From assembly GCF_000698125.1 (NCBI RefSeq), contig NZ_BAXA01000008.1:62001-126000 (forward strand): a stretch of DNA of 64,000 nucleotides. The letters are read 5' to 3'. The stretch's first letter is position 1; every line of letters starts with the position of its first letter. This document shows, one piece after another, positions 17,624-27,124 of this stretch. The stretch comes from Geomicrobium sp. JCM 19038 (lineage in GTDB: Bacteria; Bacillota; Bacilli; Bacillales; Marinococcaceae). The notes below the pieces were generated by a model. That model ran no database searches, had not been told where the DNA came from, and was given only the letters and a program-made list of their open reading frames with translations. The position numbers were made by a program, and so were the translations under genes.

Positions 17624-18901
17624 ATGAAGAAATATAAATGGGGGATCGCTTTATTCTCGACTGTATTCATCCTTAGTGCATGTGCTGCTGGAGATGAAGC
17701 GGCGGATACAGGCTTTGGAGAAGCGAGTGCAGGTGAGGACGAACTGTCCGATTCAGAAGAGAATAGTGAAGAGGTTGTCGTGGATGAGGATTCTATTCCA
17801 GTTGGATTGCTTCATTCATTAAGTGGAACGATGGCAATAAGCGAGACATCTGTCAGAGATGCGGTCATGTTAGCGATTGATGAAATTAATGAAGATGGTG
17901 GCGTTTTAGGGAAAGAAATTGTTCCCATTGTTGAAGATGGTGCCTCCGACGAACCGGTCTTCTCTGAGCGAGCGTCCAAGCTATTGCAACAAGATGATGT
18001 TACCGCAATCTTCGGTACGTGGACGTCTGCAAGTCGACAAGCCGTAAAGCCAGTCGTAGAAGAACACAACGGACTGTTGTTCTATCCTGTTCAATATGAA
18101 GGAATGGAGTCTTCACCGAATATTTTCTATAACGGTGCCGCGCCGAATCAACAAATTGTTCCGGCTGTAGAGTGGTTGTTTGATAACGTTGGTGATTCTT
18201 TCTTTTTATTAGGTTCAGATTATGTGTTCCCGAGAACTGCAAATCAAATAATCCAAGCACAATTAGATGATCTAGGTGGCGAAGTCGTAAGAGAAGAATA
18301 CACGCCGATGGGTCATACCGATTACAACACGATTATTTCACACATTAGAGACACAGATCCAGATGTTATTTTTAACACATTAAATGGAGACAGCAACGTA
18401 GCATTTTTCAATCAGCTTGCTGATGCAGGGATTACTTCCGACGACGTGACTGTACTATCAGTGAGCGTAGCGGAAGAAGAGATTCGAGGAATTGGCGCAG
18501 AAGTGTTAGAAGGTCATTTGGCGAGTTGGAATTATTATCAGACAACCGATACGCCTGAGAATGAAACATTTGTTTCGAACTTCAAAGAAGCTTACGGTGA
18601 GAATCGTGTAACGGGAGATCCAATTGAAGCTGCTTACTTTATGGTGTATTTGTGGGCACAAGCTGTCGAGGAAGCAGGCTCGACGGAGACCGATGCAGTT
18701 AGAGAAGCGGCAGCGGGAATTACGTTTGATGCACCGAACGGTCCAGTTGAGATTGATGGAGATAATCAGCATGTTTATAAAACGGTAAGAATTGGTGAAG
18801 TTCAAAGTGATGGACAGTTTGAAGAAGTTTGGAATTCTGGAGAGCCGGTAAAGCCAGATCCATTTTTGGAGAATTACGACTGGGCAGAAGCCATTCAATA
18901 A
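17624..18901 (+). CDS. urtA: UrtA, urea ABC transporter substrate-binding lipoprotein
   Basis: 425 residues. Lipoprotein signal peptide with lipobox LSAC (Cys about residue 20), then an acidic linker of about 35 residues rich in Asp/Glu. The binding protein proper starts at [17 protein letters not shown] and contains [13 protein letters not shown]-like and [15 protein letters not shown] segments that mark UrtA rather than branched-chain amino-acid binders. It captures urea outside the membrane. First gene of urtABCDE. ATG 17624 lies six bases after GAAGGAGG; the TnrA box upstream suggests induction by nitrogen limitation. Confidence 0.92.
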   Translation: MKKYKWGIALFSTVFILSACAAGDEAADTGFGEASAGEDELSDSEENSEEVVVDEDSIPVGLLHSLSGTMAISETSVRDAVMLAIDEINEDGGVLGKEIVPIVEDGASDEPVFSERASKLLQQDDVTAIFGTWTSASRQAVKPVVEEHNGLLFYPVQYEGMESSPNIFYNGAAPNQQIVPAVEWLFDNVGDSFFLLGSDYVFPRTANQIIQAQLDDLGGEVVREEYTPMGHTDYNTIISHIRDTDPDVIFNTLNGDSNVAFFNQLADAGITSDDVTVLSVSVAEEEIRGIGAEVLEGHLASWNYYQTTDTPENETFVSNFKEAYGENRVTGDPIEAAYFMVYLWAQAVEEAGSTETDAVREAAAGITFDAPNGPVEIDGDNQHVYKTVRIGEVQSDGQFEEVWNSGEPVKPDPFLENYDWAEAIQ

Positions 18902-18903
18902 GT

Positions 18904-18927
18904 ACGAAGGGAAAGATTTCCCTTCGT
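18904..18927 (+). terminator. Intercistronic hairpin between urtA and urtB
   Basis: ACGAAGGGAAA GA TTTCCCTTCGT, a perfect 11-bp stem followed by CTCTTTT. It is a weak terminator or 3' mRNA stabiliser; such hairpins often raise binding-protein mRNA over permease mRNA. Confidence 0.6.
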
Positions 18928-18958
18928 CTCTTTTAATCGACAGAAAGGCGTGCATGTT

Positions 18959-19861
18959 ATGAGTAGCGTTGCGATGCAAATTTTTAATGGAATAAGCCTT
19001 GGCTCTGTACTGTTACTCGTTGCGATGGGGCTTGCAATCACGTTTGGTCTGATGAGAGTCATTAACATGGCTCATGGTGATTTGATTATGATTGGAGCTT
19101 ATGTGACGTATTTGATGCAAGTCATTTTTGTGCAGTACATACCTGAACAGTTCTTTGATTGGTATTTTATCCTCGCGATCCCAGCTGCATTTATTATTGT
19201 TGCTGGAATTGGAATGTTACTTGAATTTACCGTGATTCGACATTTATACGGGAGACCACTTGATAGTTTATTGGCAACGTTTGGTGCAGGTCTTATCTTG
19301 CAGCAATTGATTCGGACGATCTTTGGTGCGCCTAATGTTGGTGTTCAAAGTCCGAGTTTTTTACAAGGCAGTTTAGAGATCTTTGGTCTGTATTTGCCGT
19401 TTAGTCGGTTGTTTATGATCGGACTTGTCATCGTCTGCCTTGGTGGTCTATTCATCTACTTGTATCGAACGAGGCAAGGACGTCGTGTGCGTGCAGTTAT
19501 GCAAAATCGTGAAATGGCAACGTGTGTTGGTATTTCTTCGAGGAAAGTGGATTCATTAACGTTCGCAATGGGAGCGGGGTTTGCTGGAGTGGCTGGTTGC
19601 ACGTTGACATTAATCGGTCCGATTGGGCCGACGATCGGCTTAAATTACATTGTCGATGCGTTTATGGTTGTCGTTGTAGGCGGTGTAGGTGCACTAACAG
19701 GTACGGTAATTGGTGCGCTTGGCATCGGTGTTTTTAATACGTTTTTTGAATACTGGACGAATGCATCAATGGGGAAAGTGTTGATCTTCGCGCTAATTAT
19801 TGCATTTTTGCAATGGCGACCATCTGGGCTCTTTTCCATGAAAACAAGATCTTTGGATTAG
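18959..19861 (+). CDS. urtB: UrtB, urea ABC transporter permease
   Basis: 300 residues with about eight membrane helices of the LivH type: LLLVAMGLAITFGLMRVINM, AHGDLIMIGAYVTYL at the N-terminus and GALTGTVIGALGIGVFN near the C-terminus. The short LivH-like form lacks the long N-terminal domain of some UrtB proteins. It forms the membrane channel with UrtC. ATG 18959 has AAAGG ten bases upstream; GTG 18950 is too close to it. Confidence 0.9.
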   Translation: MSSVAMQIFNGISLGSVLLLVAMGLAITFGLMRVINMAHGDLIMIGAYVTYLMQVIFVQYIPEQFFDWYFILAIPAAFIIVAGIGMLLEFTVIRHLYGRPLDSLLATFGAGLILQQLIRTIFGAPNVGVQSPSFLQGSLEIFGLYLPFSRLFMIGLVIVCLGGLFIYLYRTRQGRRVRAVMQNREMATCVGISSRKVDSLTFAMGAGFAGVAGCTLTLIGPIGPTIGLNYIVDAFMVVVVGGVGALTGTVIGALGIGVFNTFFEYWTNASMGKVLIFALIIAFLQWRPSGLFSMKTRSLD

Positions 19862-19879
19862 AGCGGAAAGGAAACGATT

Positions 19880-20956
19880 ATGTCGTATTTATATTCCAAA
19901 AAGACGTTAGTCATTTTAGGATTTGTTATTTTGCTCATCATGCCATTTGTGCTCGCACCTTTTAATTTAAATTTGCTCGGACGCTTTTTGGCTTATGCGA
20001 TTTTGGCGTTAGGGATTGGCGTTCTTTGGGGCTATGCGGGCATTTTAAGCCTTGGTCACGGTATTTTCTTTGGTTTTGGTGCTTATGCAATGGCGATGTA
20101 TTTAACACTTCAAAGTGGTGGAATACCAGATTTCATGGGGTGGAATGGGATCACAGAATTGCCTTGGTTTTGGGCGATCTTTTCAAACCCGATCGTCGCA
20201 ATCGTTTTGGCTATTGCCGTTCCGATGTTGTTTGCAGGTATTCTCGGCTTTTTTACATTTAGAAATCGAATTACCGGTGTTTACTTTACGATCTTGACAC
20301 AAGCCCTCGTCATCGTCGTTACAACGCTTATTATTAGCCAACAACAATACACTGGCGGAACGAATGGGATTACCGGTTTTGATACGATTTTCGGGTATTC
20401 GTTGAATTCAGTTGCGACTCAACAAATGATCTATTGGACGACTGTCGTTTTTCTAGGTCTTGTTTTTCTAATTTGCTATAAGCTCGTGAACAGTCGATTC
20501 GGGAAAGTATTGATTGCGATACGAGACGGGGAGAATCGTACCCGCTTTCTTGGGTATAATACGTCTATTTACCAAGTGATTGTGTATAGCTTTTCAGCGG
20601 GTGTTGCAGGTCTTGCTGGTATGCTGTTTGTGTTACAAGTAGGAATTATAACGCCGTCAATGATGGGAATTGTCCCGTCGATTGAGATGGTGCTGTGGGT
20701 AGCCATCGGCGGACGCGGTACATTAATTGGCCCTGTCATCGGCGCGTTGCTTACAAACGGTGCGAGTACATGGTTCAGTCAAACCTACCCGGACGCTTGG
20801 TTGTTTTTTATCGGTCTTGTATTCGTCTTAGTCGTTGTCTTTATGCCGAAAGGGATCATGGGAATTATTTCAACAATCCAAGCACGTAGGAGGGCAAAGA
20901 AATATGGAAAAGGTCGAAAAGAAGAAGCAAAGCTCTACAACAGTTCTTCAATCTGA
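19880..20956 (+). CDS. urtC: UrtC, urea ABC transporter permease
   Basis: 358 residues, LivM type with about nine helices: WGYAGILSLGHGIFFGFGAY, TGVYFTILTQALVIVVTTL, the cytoplasmic coupling loop LIAIRDGENRTRFLGYN and WVAIGGRGTLIGPVIGALL. The C-terminal tail is basic. The 3' end overlaps urtD by 53 bases, so the two are translationally linked. GGAAAGGAAACG precedes ATG 19880. Confidence 0.92.
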   Translation: MSYLYSKKTLVILGFVILLIMPFVLAPFNLNLLGRFLAYAILALGIGVLWGYAGILSLGHGIFFGFGAYAMAMYLTLQSGGIPDFMGWNGITELPWFWAIFSNPIVAIVLAIAVPMLFAGILGFFTFRNRITGVYFTILTQALVIVVTTLIISQQQYTGGTNGITGFDTIFGYSLNSVATQQMIYWTTVVFLGLVFLICYKLVNSRFGKVLIAIRDGENRTRFLGYNTSIYQVIVYSFSAGVAGLAGMLFVLQVGIITPSMMGIVPSIEMVLWVAIGGRGTLIGPVIGALLTNGASTWFSQTYPDAWLFFIGLVFVLVVVFMPKGIMGIISTIQARRRAKKYGKGRKEEAKLYNSSSI

Positions 20957-21673
20957 GAAGTTAATCGTGCAATTTGGAGGATTCAAGGCGATCAATGAAT
21001 TCAGCTTTCAATTAAGTGATCGTGAACTACATTTTATTATTGGACCGAATGGAGCAGGGAAAACGACCTTTCTAGATGTGTTGTGCGGCAAAACGAAACC
21101 GACGTCTGGCAACGTGTTGTTTAAGGAGTCCATTGAGTTAGGCAAGTTGTATGAATATCAAATTGTTCGCAAAGGGGTCGGGCGGAAGTTCCAGGCCCCG
21201 TCAATTTTTCCATCATTGTCAGTGATGTCTAACTTAGAAATTGCCATGAAGCAGCAAAAAGGCTTTTGGCATATTCTTCGTGCCAAGTTGTCAGAAGGAG
21301 ACAAAGAGCATATTCACGAAATGCTAACACTCATTGGGCTTAAAGAAGAGAGCAACCGCACCGCAGGAACGCTTGCCCACGGTCAAAAGCAATGGCTAGA
21401 AATTGCGATGGTCTTAATGCAAGACCCTGAATTAGTTTTATTGGATGAACCGATCGCGGGATGACGGAAGAAGAGGAAGAGAAGACAGGTGAACTTCTAA
21501 GAACGATTGCAAAAGACCGGGCAGTGATTGTTGTGGAGCACGACATGGACTTTGTACGGAAATTTGCAGATAAGGTTACGGTTATGCACGAAGGCACGTG
21601 GTTATGCGATGGTTCGATGGAGGAAGTGCAGCAGAATGATCGGGTTTTAGAAGTGTATTTAGGTCGGAGGTGA
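20904..21673 (+). CDS. urtD: UrtD, urea ABC transporter ATPase, frameshifted
   Basis: Start ATG 20904 follows TAGGAGGGCAAAGAA inside the urtC reading frame. Walker A GPNGAGKTT, GRKFQAPSIFPSLSV (Q-loop), signature LAHGQKQWLEIA and Walker B VLLDEPIAG are present; the second half (MTEEEEEKTGELL, VVEHDMDFV) is in another frame from 21461. One missing G at 21460-21462 (GCGGGATG for GCGGGGATG) restores 256 aa. It pairs with UrtE to drive uptake. Confidence 0.9.
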
Positions 21674-21679
21674 ATCACA

Positions 21680-22381
21680 ATGCTTGAATTGAATCGTATT
21701 GAAGCAGGTTATGGTGAGAGTGCAGTTCTTCGAGACGTAAGTTTGACGATTCCGAAAGGAAAGCTCATCTGTTTGCTCGGCAGAAACGGTGTGGGAAAAT
21801 CAACGTTACTTAAAACATTAATGGGATTGATAAAAGCAAATCATGGTCACATCGATTACCAGAGCCACAACATTAATGATAAATCTCCAACGTGGCGATC
21901 ACGTAAAGGGATTGGGTACATCCCCCAAGGCAGAGAAATCTTTTCGGCACTAACGGTCCATGAGAATTTGCAGCTCGGTTTAGAAGCACGGCAAGACCAG
22001 AAGAAGAACATTGAACCGGGTCACAAGGTTTATGATTACTTTCCAATTCTAAAAGAGATGCAAAATCGAAAAGGAGGCGATTTAAGTGGAGGACAGCAGC
22101 AACAATTAGCAATTGCCCGCACGTTAGTTGCAGATCCAGACGTGATCTTACTTGATGAACCGACAGAAGGCATTCAACCGAACATTGTCCAAGGTATTCA
22201 AGATGTCATTAAAGATTTAAAGCAAAACAATGAAAAGACGATGTTACTCGTCGAACAGAGCTTTGATTTTGCGAGTGAAGTTGCGGATTACTTTTATGTA
22301 ATGGACCGCGGACGCATTGTTTATGAAGGTGAAAAAGAAGAGTTAACAGAGGAGAATATGAGAGGGTATTTGAGTATTTAA
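21680..22381 (+). CDS. urtE: UrtE, urea ABC transporter ATPase
   Basis: 233 residues, LivF type: Walker A GRNGVGKST, Q-loop IGYIPQGREIFSALTV, signature LSGGQQQQLAIAR, Walker B VILLDEPTEGIQPN and the His switch region LLVEQSFDFA. The PQGREIF and TEGIQP details are typical of UrtE. Last gene of the operon, six bases after urtD, followed by a terminator; no urease genes lie in the window. Confidence 0.92.
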   Translation: MLELNRIEAGYGESAVLRDVSLTIPKGKLICLLGRNGVGKSTLLKTLMGLIKANHGHIDYQSHNINDKSPTWRSRKGIGYIPQGREIFSALTVHENLQLGLEARQDQKKNIEPGHKVYDYFPILKEMQNRKGGDLSGGQQQQLAIARTLVADPDVILLDEPTEGIQPNIVQGIQDVIKDLKQNNEKTMLLVEQSFDFASEVADYFYVMDRGRIVYEGEKEELTEENMRGYLSI

Positions 22382-22390
22382 GTCCGTGGA

Positions 22391-22425
22391 AGAAGAGCCG
22401 ATATTCATATCAGCTCTTCTTTTTT
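22391..22425 (+). terminator. Terminator of the urt operon (probably bidirectional)
   Basis: AGAAGAGCCGATAT, AT-rich loop, ATATCAGCTCTTCT and a T run; it also lies three bases from the stop of the convergent MFS gene. Confidence 0.85.
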
Positions 22426-22427
22426 CG

Positions 22428-23608
22428 TTAGTTTGCTGGCGATTTACTTGTTCGTAGTATTCGCTGTAAGAGAAAAATCGGAAGGAAGGCGAATATCGCA
22501 AAAATTACCCAGTAAATTGATAGTAACTGAAGTGAATTTAAATATTCGTAGAGGCTACCACCGATAATATTTCCAAGTGCGCCACCAATGGCCATGGCTA
22601 AATTTGAAAAACCAATATACAAAGCAAATCGTTCTGTAGGAGCTTGACTAACGGTATAGGAATAGAACGTTGGTTGAATGAGCATGACGCCGAGTGCGAT
22701 TCCGATTAATGAGGCGATGACGGTAATCACATGTAAGTGAAAGACTAGCGGTATAAAGCCTAATGCCATGGCAAAGTAGCCCCATTGAATAGAGCGAATC
22801 ATGCTTAAGCGCTCAGACAGGCGAGTGACCGTCATTTGACAGGCAACGACTAGCAACGTTAGGACGGTAAAGATCCATCCTCCTGAACCGGTTAATGTGA
22901 ATCCAATTAAAGGGTAGACGAGGAAAAGCTGTTGATAAATAAAGTGAAAAGGGATTAAGGCAACCACAACGAGGAGAAAGGAACGGTTGTGGATAATTTC
23001 AGTTAAACCAAGGATAAGAGAAGGTTTGGTTTTGGATTGAATGGACCGAATCGGGACTAAAAAGATCCAGAAACTCATCAATGCAAATGATAGACCAGTA
23101 ATCACACTAAGCAGCGGGAATTGAGTGACTGAAAACAAAGTGCCAAACAAAGGACCGATAATCGTTCCAGCATTTGCACTAATGTTGGAATAAGCAAATA
23201 AGGTCTTATGTTCAGATTTTGGTTGATTTGAAACGAGCACAGCTTTTAACGAAGGACTAAAGAACGTCCCTCCAATTCCTCCAATCATCGCCATAGTAAT
23301 GAGGGCGATGGGAGTCTCAACAAGACCTAAACCGGCAAAGCCTACACCTCGACATAAAAAACCAATCATCATCATTTTTTATGTCCGTACTTATCCCCAA
23401 AGTATCCACCGATGAGCATAACTCCTTGTTGACTTACCAATCGAACAGCAAGAATAAAACCGGCAAAAAGCAAGGAGTAGCCAAGTTCGCCAGTTAAGTA
23501 GAGTGAAATGAACGGAACAAACATAAAAAAAGTAAACGTGACAAAAAATTCAATCGCTAAAAGGGCAAAAACAAAAGGTCCATAGGTTTTCCAAATCGTC
23601 CAAGGCAT
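22428..23608 (-). CDS. MFS transporter, frameshifted
   Basis: N-terminal frame from ATG 23608 covers two helices and the MFS loop motif GGYFGDKYGHKK; from MMMIGFLCRGVGFAG the remaining ten helices lie one frame over. The break at 23374-23379 is one missing A in an A6 run; restored length is 393 aa, normal for the DHA1 drug-proton antiporter group (helix 4-5 motif GGIGGTFFSPSLKAVL). Substrate unknown. It is divergent from the LysR gene at 23721, its likely regulator. Confidence 0.82.
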
Positions 23609-23662
23609 ACGATGGTCACTTCTTTCTCGTTCGTTACCTCAATCGTACGACTTGCTTTAGGT

Positions 23663-23677
23663 ATTCACAACATGAAT
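23663..23677. promoter_or_regulatory. LysR-type operator candidate between MFS and lysR genes
   Basis: ATTCA-CAACA-TGAAT is an inverted repeat with the T-N11-A core of LysR-type binding sites, centred 50 bp before the lysR start and 61 bp before the MFS start. Confidence 0.45.
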
Positions 23678-23720
23678 AATTGAATCCATATGATCGATAA
23701 TTTCAATGAGGTGAAATGGG

Positions 23721-24602
23721 ATGGATTATGATCAGTTAAAAACGTTTCTCGTCGTTACGGAGTTGAATAGTTTTACAAAGGCAGCTGCGTTCTTACATAT
23801 TACGCAATCAACCGTCACTTCTCGAATTGCAAAGTTAGAGGAATTCTATAGTGTCCGTCTGTTTGATCGAAACAACCGAGATCTTAGACTTTCATCGAAG
23901 GGATTAGAACTTCTACCATTCATGCAACAACAATTAAACCTCTATGAAAAAACGAAACAAATTGCAACGCAACACACACATAGCCAAGAACTAAAAATCG
24001 CAGTAACGCAATCGACTTGGAATTCATTTCCTGTCCGTCGAGTGTTGTCTTTGCATGAAAAGATTCCGAATCTACACGTGCAGATTACGACGGATCATTC
24101 ACCTGCAATTATCCAACACGTGTTAGATGGACGCATTGATTATGGCATCGTCTTTAATTTACCAAGAGCGAAAGCCATTCGCGCTTGGCATCTAGGGCGA
24201 CACCACTATGCGTTATATCGTCATACCGACGTTAATATTGATGCAGATTTTGATTTAGCGAGTCTTCAAAATGAACGTTACATTAAAGTGAGTTGGGGCA
24301 TTCCTTTTCAAAAGTGGCTAGAAAAACACGGCATACAGCACCATAAGTCACCGCTTGAAGTCTCTCATGGAAATCTAGCAAAGCAAATCATTATTGAGCA
24401 AAAAGGGATGGGCTTTCTACCTCAAGAAAGTGTCGTAAATGAACCGAGTTTAGTTGAAGTACCCCTTGGCGTTGAGTGGGCCTATCAGGATTATTATGCG
24501 ATTTGTTTGAAGAACCATCCAGAGACAACAGTTTATCAAACGATGAATCACTTTCTAAACGAAGGTAAAGTTAAAGGCGAGATTGAAAATATAGACCATT
24601 AA
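23721..24602 (+). CDS. LysR-family transcriptional regulator
   Basis: 293 residues. N-terminal winged helix-turn-helix (MDYDQLKTFLVVTELNSFTK, AAAFLHITQSTVTSRIAKLE), linker helix, then the periplasmic-binding-like effector domain (LKIAVTQSTWNSFPVRRVL ... GRIDYGIVFNLPRAK). The effector is unknown. Divergent from the MFS gene with an LTTR-box-like dyad between them, so it probably controls that transporter and itself. GAGGTGAAATGGG precedes ATG 23721. Confidence 0.9.
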   Translation: MDYDQLKTFLVVTELNSFTKAAAFLHITQSTVTSRIAKLEEFYSVRLFDRNNRDLRLSSKGLELLPFMQQQLNLYEKTKQIATQHTHSQELKIAVTQSTWNSFPVRRVLSLHEKIPNLHVQITTDHSPAIIQHVLDGRIDYGIVFNLPRAKAIRAWHLGRHHYALYRHTDVNIDADFDLASLQNERYIKVSWGIPFQKWLEKHGIQHHKSPLEVSHGNLAKQIIIEQKGMGFLPQESVVNEPSLVEVPLGVEWAYQDYYAICLKNHPETTVYQTMNHFLNEGKVKGEIENIDH

Positions 24603-24638
24603 AAAGCCGACCGAGGAGAATTTCCCGGTCGGCTTTTT
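24601..24638 (+). terminator. Bidirectional terminator between lysR and amidase genes
   Basis: AAAAAGCCGACCG, 12-nt loop, CGGTCGGCTTTTT; flanked by A and T runs on both sides, so it serves both convergent genes. Confidence 0.9.
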
Positions 24639-24647
24639 GCACTGCTG

Positions 24648-26099
24648 TTACGCTAAGTTTGGTTTCTTACGATGCTGTGTCGCTTGTTCATAGCCAAAGG
24701 CAAGTTCAATTAATGTTCGTTCTTGAAACATAGGCCCTGTGAATGTAATGCCAAATGGTTGTCCATTCGCTTTATAACCCGCAGGTACTGAAATAGAAGG
24801 TAAGCCTGCACGAGCGGCGACGGCAAAACCAGCAGCACTCGGAAAGACAATCGCATCCAGTGCGTGGTTCTTCATCACATTTTCAATGGCGTATTCGTCG
24901 TGTAGTCCTTGGTTTAGTAGTTTCTGCATAATCCATTCGGAGTTTGCTAGTTCTTCTTTACGGTCCGTCCCACTAATAAAACTATCGAAACCGTAAGGTT
25001 GTAACCGAGCGTATTGGAAGTATGTAGCAAGAAACTCATCGAAGTTGTTGTAACCTGTCGATGGTTTTGCTTTCTTAAAGAAGGTGTTTAGGGAATGCTT
25101 AATCTCATAACGTAATAAACTGGGAATTTCTTTTTCAACGTCTGGAATTGTAATGTCTTCTATGACTTCAACTTCTTGTTTTCTCAACACGTCAATGGCG
25201 GCTTCAAAGTGATGTTTGTCGACGTGAATAGCAAGATCATCAGGAACCTTCCCTCGATACACCCCAATTCGTTTGCGTGATAAACCGTCGATTAAAAGAT
25301 GGTCATTATAATTGGACACGTTAGTAGGGATGCCGTGTGTCGCATGATCTTGTTCACAACGACCGGCAATGACATCTAGAAGAATAGCCGCATCTTCAAC
25401 GGTACGTGTCAACGGACCAGCAACATCTTGTGAATAAGATAGCGGAATCACACCTTCACGACTCACAAGTCCGAACGTTGGTTTAATCGTAACGAGTGAA
25501 TTTCGTGTTGCAGGGTTGACTAGCGACCCTGACGTCTCAGTCCCGATACTGACAGCAGCAAAGTTACTAGCAATTGCAGCTGCTGATCCAGAGCTACTTC
25601 CTCCAACATCGAACTCATGTGGACCATACGGGTTCAGTACGAGACCACCTCTACTGCTAAAGCTATTCGGCATCCCTTCGCGACCGATGCGATGAGCGAG
25701 TTCTGTCATGTTCGCTTTTCCAAGAATGACGGCTCCAGCTGCTCGGAGCTTTTTAACGAGAACTGCATCTTCATCTGCTTTCCAGTCTTTTAAAGCATAG
25801 GCTCCTGCACTCGTTGAGAGCGCATCGCCGGTTTGGATGTTGTCTTTTAGAAGAACAGGGATACCGTGTAAAGGTCCAGTTAAACCAGACTGAGCGTATT
25901 GAACGTCGAGTCCTTTAGCGATCGCGATTGCATCTGGATTTACATCAAGTACGGCGTTAATGCTAGGACCATCTTGGTCATAAAGAGCGATTCGCTCAAG
26001 GTAATACATCACAAGCTTCTGTGACGTTAATTGTCCATGTCGAAAGGCAGTATGAATTTCTTGAATGGTCGTCTCTTCGTGCCAGTACGGAGCAATCAT
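24648..26099 (-). CDS. Amidase-signature family hydrolase
   Basis: 483 residues. Catalytic Lys in PVLLKDNIQTGD (about residue 85), the signature VGGSSSGSAAAIASNFAAVS with cis-Ser, and the nucleophile Ser in IGTETSGSLVNPA form the Ser-cisSer-Lys triad. No signal peptide. It hydrolyses a linear amide; GatA is excluded because gatC/gatB are absent and the C-terminal half differs. It overlaps oppF by four bases (ATGA) as the last gene of the peptide-import operon, which suggests it acts on an imported amide or peptide, by inference. Confidence 0.85.
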   Translation of the reverse strand: MIAPYWHEETTIQEIHTAFRHGQLTSQKLVMYYLERIALYDQDGPSINAVLDVNPDAIAIAKGLDVQYAQSGLTGPLHGIPVLLKDNIQTGDALSTSAGAYALKDWKADEDAVLVKKLRAAGAVILGKANMTELAHRIGREGMPNSFSSRGGLVLNPYGPHEFDVGGSSSGSAAAIASNFAAVSIGTETSGSLVNPATRNSLVTIKPTFGLVSREGVIPLSYSQDVAGPLTRTVEDAAILLDVIAGRCEQDHATHGIPTNVSNYNDHLLIDGLSRKRIGVYRGKVPDDLAIHVDKHHFEAAIDVLRKQEVEVIEDITIPDVEKEIPSLLRYEIKHSLNTFFKKAKPSTGYNNFDEFLATYFQYARLQPYGFDSFISGTDRKEELANSEWIMQKLLNQGLHDEYAIENVMKNHALDAIVFPSAAGFAVAARAGLPSISVPAGYKANGQPFGITFTGPMFQERTLIELAFGYEQATQHRKKPNLA

Positions 26100-27076
26100 T
26101 GGTTTTTACCTTCATACAAGTGACATGAAACGAAGTGACCAGGTTTCGCTTCTTGCCAAGTTGGCTTTGCGGTTGCGCAAATGTCCATCGCTTCAGGGCA
26201 GCGAGTTCGAAAGACACAGCCACTTGGCGGATTGACTGGGCTCGGAACTTCACCTTCAACGATAATGCGCTCTCGTTGTTGTTCTACAACCGGATCTGGT
26301 ACTGGAATCGCTGAAAGAAGTACGTTCGTATAAGGGTGAAGTGGATCTGAATAAAGCTTTTCACTCGTTGTTAGCTCAACGATGTTGCCTAAATACATCA
26401 CGCCAATTCGGTCACTAATGTGTTTAACCATCGCAAGGTCGTGCGCGATAAACAAATATGTGAGGTTGCGCTCCCGTTGCAAATCTTTCATTAAGTTAAC
26501 GACTTGGGCTTGAACAGAGACATCGAGTGCAGAAATAGGCTCATCAGCAATGATGAATTCTGGATCGAGAGCCAACGCACGTGCGATCCCAATTCGTTGC
26601 CGCTGCCCACCACTAAATTCATGGGGATAACGATTGGCATGCTCTCGTTGGAGACCGACCGTTTCTAAGAGCTCATAAACACGCTCTAATCGATCTTTTC
26701 CTTTATGAATGTTATGGATATCCATCCCTTCAGCGATGCACATTGCCACATTCATACGAGGGTTCAAAGACGCATATGGATCTTGAAATATCATTTGAAC
26801 TCTTCTGTAAAACGAGCGGCGATTTTTTCCACGTAACAATTCAACGTCATTGCCTTTATACCGAATCGTGCCGTCACTCGTTTTGTAAAGGTTTATGATC
26901 GTACGACCTGTGGTGGACTTCCCGCAGCCAGATTCACCGACAAGACCGAGTGTTTCACCTTTATAAATGTCAAAAGAAACACCGTCCACGGCTTTGACAA
27001 CTAAGTTTTTATCGAGAGGGAAATGTTTTTTGAGGTTCGTAACTTCAAGTAATTTTTCTTGTGTCAATGCATTCAC
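26096..27076 (-). CDS. oppF: OppF, oligopeptide ABC transporter ATPase
   Basis: 326 residues. Walker A GESGCGKSTTGRT, Q-loop MIFQDPYASLNPRMNV, signature FSGGQRQRIGIARAL, Walker B FIIADEPISALDVSVQAQ, and the C-terminal oligopeptide motif SPVNPPSGCVFRTRCP with the cysteines that bind an iron-sulfur cluster in some relatives. AGGTGA precedes ATG 27076. It is separated from oppD by oppA, which is unusual. Confidence 0.92.
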   Translation of the reverse strand: MNALTQEKLLEVTNLKKHFPLDKNLVVKAVDGVSFDIYKGETLGLVGESGCGKSTTGRTIINLYKTSDGTIRYKGNDVELLRGKNRRSFYRRVQMIFQDPYASLNPRMNVAMCIAEGMDIHNIHKGKDRLERVYELLETVGLQREHANRYPHEFSGGQRQRIGIARALALDPEFIIADEPISALDVSVQAQVVNLMKDLQRERNLTYLFIAHDLAMVKHISDRIGVMYLGNIVELTTSEKLYSDPLHPYTNVLLSAIPVPDPVVEQQRERIIVEGEVPSPVNPPSGCVFRTRCPEAMDICATAKPTWQEAKPGHFVSCHLYEGKNQ

Positions 27077-27124
27077 CTGCCTATGAACGAAGGAAGGTGC
27101 CCATTACCTGGGCACCGATTCGCT

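Noticed and set aside
21460-21464. Programmed frameshift in urtD at GCGGGATGA
   Set aside because: UrtD families do not use frameshifting, and the same one-base loss occurs in many unrelated genes of the window.
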